Below are positions 7,569 through 14,778 of a stretch of 23,872 nt of DNA, one piece after another. The stretch lies in assembly GCA_028293725.1 (NCBI GenBank), contig JAQGOE010000215.1, positions 1 through 23,872 of the forward strand, written 5' to 3'. Position 1 is the first letter of the stretch. Every line of letters begins with the position of its first letter. A program made the position numbers and the translations under genes. This stretch comes from Gammaproteobacteria bacterium. GTDB lineage: Bacteria; Pseudomonadota; Gammaproteobacteria; Steroidobacterales; Steroidobacteraceae. A model generated the notes under the pieces. That model was given only the letters and a program-made list of their open reading frames with translations. It ran no database searches and was not told where the DNA came from.

Positions 7569-8130
7569 CGAGGGTACTCACGTCCCCGTACCATTGAGTA
7601 CGTAGGGTCTTGACGAGGCGGTGAAGGACCGTGCCGACGTTCGACTCACTTAGGCCGGTGAGCTCGGCGATGAGGCGATTGTTGAGTGAGGCTCCGTATT
7701 TGAGTGCAATCAACTCGCGTTCGCGAGCGGGTAGGCCTGCGGTCAGTGTTGCGAGTCTCGCGAGGTCCGAACGCAGTTCTGCGTGGCGTTCCGGAGTCCC
7801 TTCGGTTGCGACATCGAGCGCGGCTTCGAGTGGGAGATGGCTGCGCCCCGCGGCGCGATAGTCAACGCCCACGTTCTGGGCGATTTTAAAGAGCCATGTC
7901 GAGAATCCCGCCAGGTCGCGCCGGTAGCTTGCTCGTGAGCGCCATGCCTTTTCGAAAGTGCGGGAGGTGAGGTCCTCTACATCGGCTTCGCTACCCAGCC
8001 GATAGCGGAAATAGTTGTAGACGCGCGGTGCCAGGTCGGCGTAAAGCGCATCCCACGCGCCGCGCGTGTCCAATTCCTCGGCCGACAGTTGATCCATCGA
8101 TCGACCCGGTACCGCCTGCTGCACGAACAT
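7561..8130 (-). CDS. RNA polymerase ECF sigma factor
   Basis: This 189-residue cytoplasmic protein has region 2 at about 26-95 (AWDALYADLAPRVYNYFRYR, then EADVEDLTSRTFEKAWR and FSTWLFKIAQNVGVDYRA) and region 4 at about 129-178 (LPARERELIALKYGASL, then a helix-turn-helix IAELTGLSESNVGTVLHRLV). The two regions are joined by a 30-residue linker, which is the standard ECF layout. It is first in a three-gene cluster with a membrane PstS-like protein and a secretin N0-N1 protein, and it overlaps the former by eight bases. The start is uncertain: ATG at 8130 and ATG at 8097 both lack a good ribosome site. A TATATA four to ten bases before 8130 could give a nearly leaderless mRNA. Confidence 0.9.
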   Translation of the reverse strand: MFVQQAVPGRSMDQLSAEELDTRGAWDALYADLAPRVYNYFRYRLGSEADVEDLTSRTFEKAWRSRASYRRDLAGFSTWLFKIAQNVGVDYRAAGRSHLPLEAALDVATEGTPERHAELRSDLARLATLTAGLPARERELIALKYGASLNNRLIAELTGLSESNVGTVLHRLVKTLRTQWYGDVSTLDE

Positions 8131-8135
8131 GACGA

Positions 8136-8164
8136 TATATACCGCCCCGCGGGCGGAGTATCAC
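8136..8164 (-). promoter_or_regulatory. Candidate promoter of the ECF sigma cluster, with a palindromic spacer
   Basis: On the minus strand GTGATA (8164-8159; 4 of 6 to the -35 consensus) is followed by exactly 17 bases and then TATATA (8141-8136). The spacer holds a perfect hairpin, CCGCCC-GCG-GGGCGG (8156-8142). Transcription would start within a base or two of the ATG at 8130, so the mRNA would be leaderless or nearly so. The assignment rests on pattern only. Confidence 0.3.
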
Positions 8165-8240
8165 AGTCGGCCACGGAATTTTGCGGCGCGCCAGACCGCC
8201 TGGTGGCGGGACGTCGTGTCGCGGGCCGTTGCCGTCGAGG

Positions 8241-9674
8241 TTAGTGCGGAGTGCGAGGGCCGCTAGGCATACCAGGCGCCGCAGGTCCCGGTCCCGCGGC
8301 CGGCATGGGCGGAAAGGGCAGGTCATTCACTTTCAAGCGGCCGCTCTGAAAGGTCAGATGCGTGAGCAATGCCTTGCCATCCAGCTTGAGATACCCCTGG
8401 CGCTGCAGGCCCTGCATCTGCGCCGCGATGGTGTCGCCCTTTCCGGTGCTATCGAGGAGCTTGTCGAGCAGCGCGGTGTCGATACGCACATCGAGGGACG
8501 CTTGCAGATGTTTTACCAGGGCGGCCCCAAGGAGTGGCGGGGCGACATCGAGGTCCGCGCGCGTTACCCCTGGTGTGGTCGCATTCAGGGAAACGAGCAA
8601 CTCGCCGTCCGGCGTGGTGAAACCGATCCGTGGCAAGTTGAGGACCGGGTCGTGCACCATGATATCGATGCCGTATGTCCTGAAGGCCTCTGCAAACTGC
8701 TTCGTATAATCCGCCGGCGTTGAGTTGGTCGGGTCGCTCTGTTGGGTCACGCGGAGCGCCTTGCTCATGGCGGCGGCCGAGGGGGCGTGAAGGTGACCGA
8801 GATGCTGTTCGTAGAAGAGCCGGGTCGCGGAGAACTTCCCGGCCTGCAGGTTATCGATGCCGATAGACGCATCGGAGTTCATGTAATCGCCGTTGACGGA
8901 GGACTTGCTCTCGAACGTCAGGTTCTGCATCGTGGCTTTCAAATCCTTGGCTGGCTGCCCCACGTCGAGGCGACCGAGCGACAGATGAACCGTGCCAACC
9001 GTCAGAGTGTCAAACGCGGCCTGCAAATCGAGTTTCATTGCGAGGTTCGCGAAACTCACGCTGGACTGCGGTCCTTGCAGATTCAGGCCTGGCGCGTTCA
9101 GATCGATAGTCTCCGTCCCGAACTCGCGACCCAATTCGATTCTTGCATCGAGGCCACGCCAATCGATTTCGCGGCCATCCTGGGGTTTGGTGTGGAATGC
9201 ATCGCTTTTGACGAGCGTCGTGCTGCCGCCGAACCACTTCATCCGGGTGTGGATGGTCAGTGTGCCCTTGCTGGTGCCGAGCGCCAGGGCCAGATCCTTG
9301 CTCGCCTCCGGGGGGAGCATGACTTCTGTATCGACGGTGGCCGGCGCGAATGTCCGCAATTGCGGCAACGGTCCGTGATGGACTGTATTACGAACCGTGA
9401 ACTGTCCGTTCCCGCTCAAATCCAATTTGCCCGTGGCGCGTAGGCTCCGCAGCGTCGGGCCGCCGAGTGCGTAGGTCACCTCCTCGGTGGAACTGTAGAT
9501 ACCGCGACGATAGTCGCTCTTAATCACTTCGATGTAGGGCACCCGCTCCATGGCAAGTCGCTCGCGCTCGTGCCACTGGTGCTCGACTGACATCCCGAGC
9601 AACCAGGCCGCCGCTGGATAGGCCAGGGCGAGCACCACTACGACAATCAACAAAATCCTGATTCTGCGGTCCAC
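8241..9674 (-). CDS. DUF945/YdgA-like membrane-anchored protein
   Basis: The product has 477 residues. A short positive N-terminus and one hydrophobic segment (about 6-27, ILLIVVVVLALAYPAAAWLLG) anchor it in the inner membrane. The rest is periplasmic and fits the DUF945 (YdgA-like) family: HQWHERERLA and YRRGIYSSTEEVTY near the start, a long beta-rich middle part, and a C-terminal region with HLTFQSGRLKVNDLPFPPMP. The tail is rich in Pro and Gly. GGGAGG lies nine bases before the ATG, supporting the start. The molecular function of the family is not established. The gene follows the dehydratase gene by 56 bases on the same strand, so read-through is possible, but no functional link is evident. 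Confidence 0.8.
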   Translation of the reverse strand: MDRRIRILLIVVVVLALAYPAAAWLLGMSVEHQWHERERLAMERVPYIEVIKSDYRRGIYSSTEEVTYALGGPTLRSLRATGKLDLSGNGQFTVRNTVHHGPLPQLRTFAPATVDTEVMLPPEASKDLALALGTSKGTLTIHTRMKWFGGSTTLVKSDAFHTKPQDGREIDWRGLDARIELGREFGTETIDLNAPGLNLQGPQSSVSFANLAMKLDLQAAFDTLTVGTVHLSLGRLDVGQPAKDLKATMQNLTFESKSSVNGDYMNSDASIGIDNLQAGKFSATRLFYEQHLGHLHAPSAAAMSKALRVTQQSDPTNSTPADYTKQFAEAFRTYGIDIMVHDPVLNLPRIGFTTPDGELLVSLNATTPGVTRADLDVAPPLLGAALVKHLQASLDVRIDTALLDKLLDSTGKGDTIAAQMQGLQRQGYLKLDGKALLTHLTFQSGRLKVNDLPFPPMPAAGPGPAAPGMPSGPRTPH

Positions 9675-9730
9675 CGACGCCTCCCGTGTTCCTTGTTATC
9701 GGGCCTGTTTGGTGCTGGCAGTTTAGCGAA

Positions 9731-10690
9731 CTAGCCGCTCACCGCGTGTAGGAACTTGTCCAACGCAATGTTGCGACCACAGATCACGGCAGCGACTTTG
9801 CGACCCTGCCAGGCGGCCGCTGATTTGACGAGGCCGGCAACCGCGACGCCGGCGGCGCCTTCGATCATCCATCGGTCCGTTTGCGCGACAGTGCGCATGG
9901 CAGAGGCGATCTCGGCTTCCGTCACCGTGAGCGTTTCATCGATCACGTCGCGGCAGATCGGAAATGTCACCGACCCCGTCTCGACGGCGCCGGCGGTGGC
10001 GTCTGAGAGGGTGGGGTACTCGACCGCCTCCACAATGGTGCCCGCCTTGAGTGCTTCGAGCATACAGGGCGAGTTTTCGGGCCATACAGCGACGACGCGA
10101 GTGTGAGGACTCAGGCGCTTTAGAGCAGTACCGATCCCACTGATGAGCCCGCCGCCGCCCACGGAAACAAACACCGCGCCGAGCTCGCGAGACTGGCGCG
10201 CCAGCTCGACGCCAATCGTGCCCTGACCGGCGACGACATCGAGGTCGTTATAGGGCGATATGTAGGTCTTACCCTGGATCTCCGCCTGGCGACGCGCTTC
10301 CAACTCCGCCTCTATCGGCGGCCCGTCGATCACGACAACCTGGGCGCCAAGCGCGCGGATCGCCGCCATTTTTTGCGGAGCCGTCGCCGATCCGACATAG
10401 ACGCTTACCGCGACGCCCGCAAGGGCTCCCGCCCTGGCGACGCCCTGACCATGATTTCCGGTGGAGGCGGTAATCACGCCAGCCCGGCGCGCGGCCTCAT
10501 CCAACATGTGGACCTTGTTGGCGGCGCCACGGACTTTGAACGAGCCGGTGGGCTGGAGGTGCTCGCACTTCAGCAGTACTTCGCACCCGAGCGATGCGGA
10601 CAATGCCGGACTCAGATCCAACGGCGTCACGGGCACCTGCGGCCGGATACCGACATCGGCTTCCAGGATGCGGTCGAATAGCGTTGTCAT
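9731..10690 (-). CDS. Threonine/serine dehydratase family, PLP-dependent
   Basis: This 319-residue cytoplasmic enzyme belongs to fold-type II PLP enzymes. The PLP-binding lysine is K52 in GSFKVRGA; the substrate-binding loop is TASTGNHGQGVA (75-86); the phosphate-binding glycine loop is SVGGGGLISG (176-185); and C304 in ICGRN sits where Ser or Cys contacts the pyridine nitrogen. These enzymes convert L-threonine to 2-oxobutanoate and ammonia, or L-serine to pyruvate. There is no C-terminal ACT domain, so it is unlikely to be feedback-inhibited biosynthetic IlvA. Related enzymes of this size include catabolic threonine dehydratases, serine racemases and the EutB dehydratase of hydroxyectoine breakdown, which I cannot separate by sequence alone. 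Its ATG directly abuts the stop codon of the ParA-like gene, so the two are translationally coupled. Confidence 0.88.
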   Translation of the reverse strand: MTTLFDRILEADVGIRPQVPVTPLDLSPALSASLGCEVLLKCEHLQPTGSFKVRGAANKVHMLDEAARRAGVITASTGNHGQGVARAGALAGVAVSVYVGSATAPQKMAAIRALGAQVVVIDGPPIEAELEARRQAEIQGKTYISPYNDLDVVAGQGTIGVELARQSRELGAVFVSVGGGGLISGIGTALKRLSPHTRVVAVWPENSPCMLEALKAGTIVEAVEYPTLSDATAGAVETGSVTFPICRDVIDETLTVTEAEIASAMRTVAQTDRWMIEGAAGVAVAGLVKSAAAWQGRKVAAVICGRNIALDKFLHAVSG

Positions 10691-11386
10691 CTATGGATCA
10701 ACCCGGGCGATCTCCTCGTAAGCGTGTTTCAACCAGCTGCGCAGCCGCTGCCTCTCGAGCAGTCCCAGCCGCGCGCCACTCTTGTCATCCGCCTGGGCGG
10801 CGGCCCAGAAGCTGCGGCTGTTGGCGTCGATCTTGGTCACCGTGGCGTCCTGCAGGCGCTTGACGGTCACGACGTTGGCACCCCAGCCCTGCGCCCGCTC
10901 GAGCTGGCCCGACTGCCGCAGGATCGGGAAATCGTCGCCGCGCAATTGGTTCTGCACGATCACGTAAGAGAGGCGTTGCTCATACCGATCGAGCAATTGC
11001 TTCAGCAGATCGACCGAGTCCTTCCCGCTGTCCATGACGTGCCAGTAGCGGATCTGCAGGCCCAGCTCGGGCGCCAGTCCCAGCAGCTGCGATTCGTCCA
11101 TCCAGGTCGTGAGGGACTGCTGTGTCTGGGCCGCGAGGTCCACGAGAATGCGCCGCTCCGGCTGTTCCGCGGCGGCCTCCACGATCGCGTCGAGACTGTC
11201 GTAACGATCGACGAGAACGGGGGAGGCGTAGCCCGCGTAGAAGCGTAGCAGCGCCCCGTGCGAGCGGTCGGAATCGAATCCCAGGAAGGGGATCGAATGG
11301 TCGATGAGGTATTGCGCGACGAGGCGCGCCACCATCGACTTGCCTACTCCGCCTTTTTCGCCACCGATGAGATGAATTTTGGCCAT
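10691..11386 (-). CDS. Orphan ParA/MinD-like ATPase
   Basis: The product has 231 residues from ATG at 11386, preferred over 11416 because AGGA lies about seven bases upstream and the protein then begins MAKIHLIGGEKGGVGKSMVA. That is a deviant Walker A (KGGVGKS, with signature lysine K11 and P-loop K16). Walker A' is likely near D38-D40 (FLGFDSD) and Walker B is ILVDLAAQ with D83. The family hydrolyses ATP to place DNA, protein complexes or plasmids. No ParB, parS-like repeat, MinC/MinE or cellulose-synthesis gene is adjacent, so it is not obviously a partition system. It also resembles the short MobD-type proteins seen on plasmids. Its stop codon touches the start of the dehydratase gene, an unexpected pairing. 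Confidence 0.8.
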   Translation of the reverse strand: MAKIHLIGGEKGGVGKSMVARLVAQYLIDHSIPFLGFDSDRSHGALLRFYAGYASPVLVDRYDSLDAIVEAAAEQPERRILVDLAAQTQQSLTTWMDESQLLGLAPELGLQIRYWHVMDSGKDSVDLLKQLLDRYEQRLSYVIVQNQLRGDDFPILRQSGQLERAQGWGANVVTVKRLQDATVTKIDANSRSFWAAAQADDKSGARLGLLERQRLRSWLKHAYEEIARVDP

Positions 11387-11398
11387 GATTTTCCTAGA

Positions 11399-11412
11399 CG
11401 CGCTATAGCGCG
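11399..11412. promoter_or_regulatory. Perfect 14-bp palindrome upstream of the ParA-like gene
   Basis: CGCGCTATAGCGCG is fully self-complementary and ends 12 bases before the ParA-like start codon at 11386, within the 89-base divergent gap shared with the zinc-finger gene. It could be a short operator, or its TATAGC could be a -10 element for the minus strand, but no -35 is visible. Confidence 0.3.
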
Positions 11413-11475
11413 GCAAATTAGCACGGCGGGCATCCGTTATGCTGCCGAGCCTCGTATCCGACTGGAGGCAACCCT

Positions 11476-11727
11476 ATGAGCGACCCGCATCTGAAAGAAA
11501 TTCGCAAAGTGACGCCGAGCGCGGAAGGCTGCGAGGATTGCCTGAAGATGGGTGGGGAATGGGTCCATCTGCGCCTGTGCCTGACCTGCGGTCACGTGGG
11601 GTGTTGCGACGACTCGCCGAACCGGCATGCCACGGCGCATTTTCACGCCACCCGTCATCCGATCATCCAGTCCTTCGAGCCGGGGGAAGATTGGCGCTGG
11701 TGCTTCGTTCACGAGGCGGTCGTGTAA
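11476..11727 (+). CDS. Small UBP-type zinc-finger protein
   Basis: The product has 83 residues, with GGAGG seven bases before the ATG. It is essentially one UBP (ubiquitin-protease-type) zinc finger: C19-x2-C22, C35-x2-C38, C43/C44, then histidines 51, 55, 57 and 61 in NRHATAHFHATRHPIIQSFE, ending with the family's usual W..CF.HE segment. In eukaryotes this domain binds the free C-terminus of ubiquitin; in bacteria short stand-alone versions are common and their role is not settled. The 3' end overlaps the convergent antiporter gene by 19 bases. It is divergent from the ParA-like gene. Confidence 0.88.
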   Translation: MSDPHLKEIRKVTPSAEGCEDCLKMGGEWVHLRLCLTCGHVGCCDDSPNRHATAHFHATRHPIIQSFEPGEDWRWCFVHEAVV

Positions 11728-14123
11728 GAGGACGCCGCCAGCTCGCTCGCGACGAAAACCAGCGAGCACGGCGACCGCTCGAGCAGATCCGCCGGCACCT
11801 CTCCGAAGAAAAGCTGGTCGCCAGGGCGCGGGCTGACGCCCATCACCAGCAGGTCGTAGTTGCCGCCCCGGATCTCACGAATGATGGCGTTTTCGGCGGT
11901 CCGTCGACTGCGGATGGTGCCTTTGACTTCGACGCCATAGGCCTTACCGAGCTCGATGACATCCTGGATGGTCGCGTCGGCGCTGCTGTCGGGGGCCAGT
12001 GCCGTACTCAACCGAACGCCCCACCTTGGCCGCTCGCGTGAGGAGGGCCCGGCAACATGCAACGCCGTCACGCTGCCACGGGAGCCTTGCGCTAAAGCGA
12101 CGGCCAACTCCGCGCCTTGCCGGGATATCGGAGTACCCGTCACCGGGACCAGGATGTTGAGCGGTCGACTGCGAGGTTCGCCAATGCGCTCGCCGGCCGG
12201 AGTCTCGTCGTCCGGGTCCTCATCGTCGTGGATAGGATCGCCGACGCCGTTGCCGCGCTCGTCACGCGCGATGACGATGGCGATCGGTCCTCCAAAGCTG
12301 ACAGCGCTGCGGGTGACGTGCTCGGTGAACTTGTTGCCTTCCGAGGCCGGCTCGCGTCCGATGAACATCAGCCCATAACCCTTCTTGGCTTCCTCGCTGA
12401 TCGCCGTCTCGGTGGCGCCCGCCTCCTCGACGCGTACCGTGATGTCGACGTTATGTTTGGGTGGGTCGGGTTCCCCCGGCGGGCCGGACGCTTCGCCGCC
12501 CGATTCCGCGGCCAGTGTCAGAACGGTGGCGGTACGCTCGGCCTGCTGCTCGGTTCCGGGAAGTGCCTGCGCGGTCGCATAGTCGAAGTGCAGGGCTGTC
12601 GTGGGAATTTGCCGGACTCCGGCGAGCAATCCAACCAGGCGGGAGGCAAGTTGCCCGCTGGAGCTGGAGTCCACGGCAACGAGCAGGCGCTCGAGCTGCG
12701 ACACGAAACCGCGCTCCTCCAGATCCTCGCGTTCGAGCCGCTCCTGTTCTTCGGCACGGATGGGCAAGCGGGCCACGGCCCAACGTAACATCGGCGGCAT
12801 CACCATGGTCGTCACGACGGCCATGGTGACTATCGAGGTGAAGAGATTCTGACTCAACGCGCCCATCGCCAGGCCGAAGGACGCAATGATGACCTCTGTC
12901 GAGCCGCGCGCGTTCATGCCACTGCCGACCGCCAGCGATTCCGCGAGCGTCAACCCGCCGACACGCCCACCCAGAACCGCGCCCGAGAATTTGCCAATGC
13001 TCGCGATGACAATCAGGCCGATGGTGAGCAGCAACATATTCATGCTGGTTAGCGCATGCAGATTGGCGGACAGGCCGGCCATGCCAAAGAAGACCGGCAT
13101 GAACAGCGCGACAATCAGGCCGCGCAGCTGCTCTTCGATGTGGCGCGTCAGGATCGGCGACTGGCCCACGAGAATTCCCGCCACGAACGCGCCGAGGACA
13201 GTGTGAACACCGATGGCGTCTGTAGCCAAGGCCATCAGCCCGGCCACGACAATGATCATGGTGATCGCGGGTAACTCGGTCACGAATCGGTCGTTCGCCC
13301 AGCGAATCAGAAAGAAAACGATACGGCGTCCGATGGTGAAACTGAGGACCAGGAACAGGGCGGTACCGACCACGCTGCGCGTGACACTCATGAAGTCGAT
13401 TCCGCCATGGAGCGCCAGGCCGAAAATCACTGACATGATGATCCAACCGACCGTGTCATCGATGATCGCCGAAGCGACAATCACCTGGCCGACAGTGCGG
13501 CGCAGAAAGCCGAGCTCGCGCACCAGCAGGGCGACAATTTTGACGGAGGAGATGGAGAGTGCGGTGCCGAGGAACAACGCCGTGATGAGGCGTTTGTTGG
13601 GGTCGGGGAGCAGCGCTGCCGGCAACCACTCGCCCAGCAGGACGCCGCAGGCGAAGGGGATAGCGATACCGGCGAACGAGACACTGACGGCCGTGCGGCG
13701 GCAACTGCGGATCACCGACAAGTCGGTTTCCATTCCGGTCAGCAACAGCAGCAGCAGGATGCCCAGTTGCGAGACCGCATCCAGCATAGCCTTCTGGCCG
13801 GCGGCGGACGGAAACAGGGCGTGTTGCAGAGTCGGAAACAGGCTGCCGAACACGGAAGGTCCGAGGAGCATGCCGCCGATGAGTTGGCCCATGACGGCGG
13901 GTTGGCCGATGCGTTCCATGAGCTCGCCGATGAGCCGGCCGCACACAATGAGGGCGACGATCTGGCCGAAGAAGATGGCCAGGGAGGGTTCCTGCGGAGT
14001 GCCGCCGGCCGGCATTGTTGCCGATGCGGCCAGCGCCGCCGCGGGTGCGACGCTAGCCAGGAGCGCAAGGCAGGTTACGAGCCTCTGAGGGACCGCACCG
14101 GCGGGAGATGTCGGTAGTCTCAT
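11709..14123 (-). CDS. CPA2-family cation/proton antiporter with two C-terminal universal-stress-protein domains
   Basis: The product has 804 residues. Residues 1-35 look like a signal or extra helix, and about 48-450 form the antiporter membrane domain of the KefB/NapA type, with many hydrophobic helices. The ion-binding site in the discontinuous helix is an adjacent Asp pair, D222-D223 in ASAIIDDTVGW, and a membrane lysine K378 lies in IGKFSGA; the Asp pair with this lysine is typical of electrogenic Na+/H+ antiporters such as NapA. Residues 472-620 and 653-795 are two UspA-like cytoplasmic domains (RLLVAVDSS; RPLNILVPVTGTPISR and YDLLVMGVSPR), the second with a G-rich nucleotide-site-like end. 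The fusion suggests nucleotide- or stress-responsive gating. Start codon 14123 has only a weak ribosome site. Confidence 0.85.
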   Translation of the reverse strand: MRLPTSPAGAVPQRLVTCLALLASVAPAAALAASATMPAGGTPQEPSLAIFFGQIVALIVCGRLIGELMERIGQPAVMGQLIGGMLLGPSVFGSLFPTLQHALFPSAAGQKAMLDAVSQLGILLLLLLTGMETDLSVIRSCRRTAVSVSFAGIAIPFACGVLLGEWLPAALLPDPNKRLITALFLGTALSISSVKIVALLVRELGFLRRTVGQVIVASAIIDDTVGWIIMSVIFGLALHGGIDFMSVTRSVVGTALFLVLSFTIGRRIVFFLIRWANDRFVTELPAITMIIVVAGLMALATDAIGVHTVLGAFVAGILVGQSPILTRHIEEQLRGLIVALFMPVFFGMAGLSANLHALTSMNMLLLTIGLIVIASIGKFSGAVLGGRVGGLTLAESLAVGSGMNARGSTEVIIASFGLAMGALSQNLFTSIVTMAVVTTMVMPPMLRWAVARLPIRAEEQERLEREDLEERGFVSQLERLLVAVDSSSSGQLASRLVGLLAGVRQIPTTALHFDYATAQALPGTEQQAERTATVLTLAAESGGEASGPPGEPDPPKHNVDITVRVEEAGATETAISEEAKKGYGLMFIGREPASEGNKFTEHVTRSAVSFGGPIAIVIARDERGNGVGDPIHDDEDPDDETPAGERIGEPRSRPLNILVPVTGTPISRQGAELAVALAQGSRGSVTALHVAGPSSRERPRWGVRLSTALAPDSSADATIQDVIELGKAYGVEVKGTIRSRRTAENAIIREIRGGNYDLLVMGVSPRPGDQLFFGEVPADLLERSPCSLVFVASELAASSYTTAS

Positions 14124-14241
14124 CGGCTCGCATTATCGTCGGAACAGCGCTCCGGATGGGGATCGGTTCGGCGCGGGTAGCCATATTCAGGGGATAGCCG
14201 GTCATACTCTTATAAGGGGGCGCTCGCGGGGCGATAGCGTA
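14124..14241. promoter_or_regulatory. Divergent intergenic region, antiporter / FecI-like sigma
   Basis: These 118 bases lie between two divergent genes. On the plus strand TTATAA (14210-14215) is a good -10-like hexamer about 27 bases before the FecI-like ATG, but the best -35 in range (TTCAGG, 14186-14191) is poor. A sigma factor of this kind may use an alternative promoter. Confidence 0.3.
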
Positions 14242-14778
14242 ATGACTGAACCGACGAAGGACGCGTGGCTGGAGGGGATCGTTCAGCGCAACGATCGTGA
14301 CCTCAAGCGCTATCTCTCGCAGCGGGTCGGCAATCGTGCCGAGGTCGAGGATCTCGCCCAGGAAATCTACCTGCGGCTGCTGCGTATCGAGCGCAAGGAT
14401 CTGGTCCGAAGCCCTGAGGCGCTGCTGTTTCGGGTTGCCTCGAATGCCGTCTACGAATGGCGCCTGCTGGCCCGCAATCGCCTGCCCCACAGCCCGACAG
14501 AGCTCGAGCGGCTCGAGTCCATCGAGAGCGAGCCGTCGGCCGACATCTGGCGAGCTGAGCTGGCGCATGCCCTGACGGCCGCGCTCGAGCGGCTGTCGCC
14601 GAAGTGCCGGGCGGCCGTGGTCCTCCATCGGCGCGAGCAGCTCACGTACTCCGAGGTCGGGGTGCAACTCGGCATCTCGGTCGCCATGGTGAAAAAGTAT
14701 CTCTCACAAGGCGTGGCCCTGTGCCGCGGACATCTGCGGGAGCGGCTCGGGCTCGCTGCGGATGAGGGGGACAAATAA
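14242..14778 (+). CDS. ECF sigma factor, FecI-like
   Basis: This 178-residue cytoplasmic protein has region 2 at about 15-75 (DLKRYLSQRVGNRAEVEDLA, then QEIYLRLLRI and EALLFRVASNAVYEW) and region 4 at about 112-165 (ALERLSPKCRAAVVLHRREQ, then a helix-turn-helix YSEVGVQLGISVAMVKKYLSQ). SP-x-C-R before the helix-turn-helix and the KKYLSQG recognition helix are typical of FecI-type sigma factors. It overlaps the FecR-like gene by one base (TAATG), and a TonB-dependent receptor with a signalling domain follows, the classical FecI-FecR-FecA order. It likely drives transcription of the receptor and perhaps the chitinase. Confidence 0.92.
   Translation: MTEPTKDAWLEGIVQRNDRDLKRYLSQRVGNRAEVEDLAQEIYLRLLRIERKDLVRSPEALLFRVASNAVYEWRLLARNRLPHSPTELERLESIESEPSADIWRAELAHALTAALERLSPKCRAAVVLHRREQLTYSEVGVQLGISVAMVKKYLSQGVALCRGHLRERLGLAADEGDK

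Noticed and set aside
8196..8209. CCGCC-TGGT-GGCGG hairpin downstream of the DUF945 gene as a terminator
   Set aside because: The stem is short and no T-run follows on the minus strand; short GC hairpins are expected by chance at this base composition.
12451..13446. 331-residue open frame inside the antiporter gene
   Set aside because: Same strand, different frame, His/Arg-rich and without motifs, while the antiporter frame has intact family motifs throughout.
14053..14667. 204-residue minus-strand open frame over the FecI-like gene
   Set aside because: It is antisense to a clear ECF sigma factor, crosses the start of the antiporter and matches no family; it is a GC-rich shadow frame.
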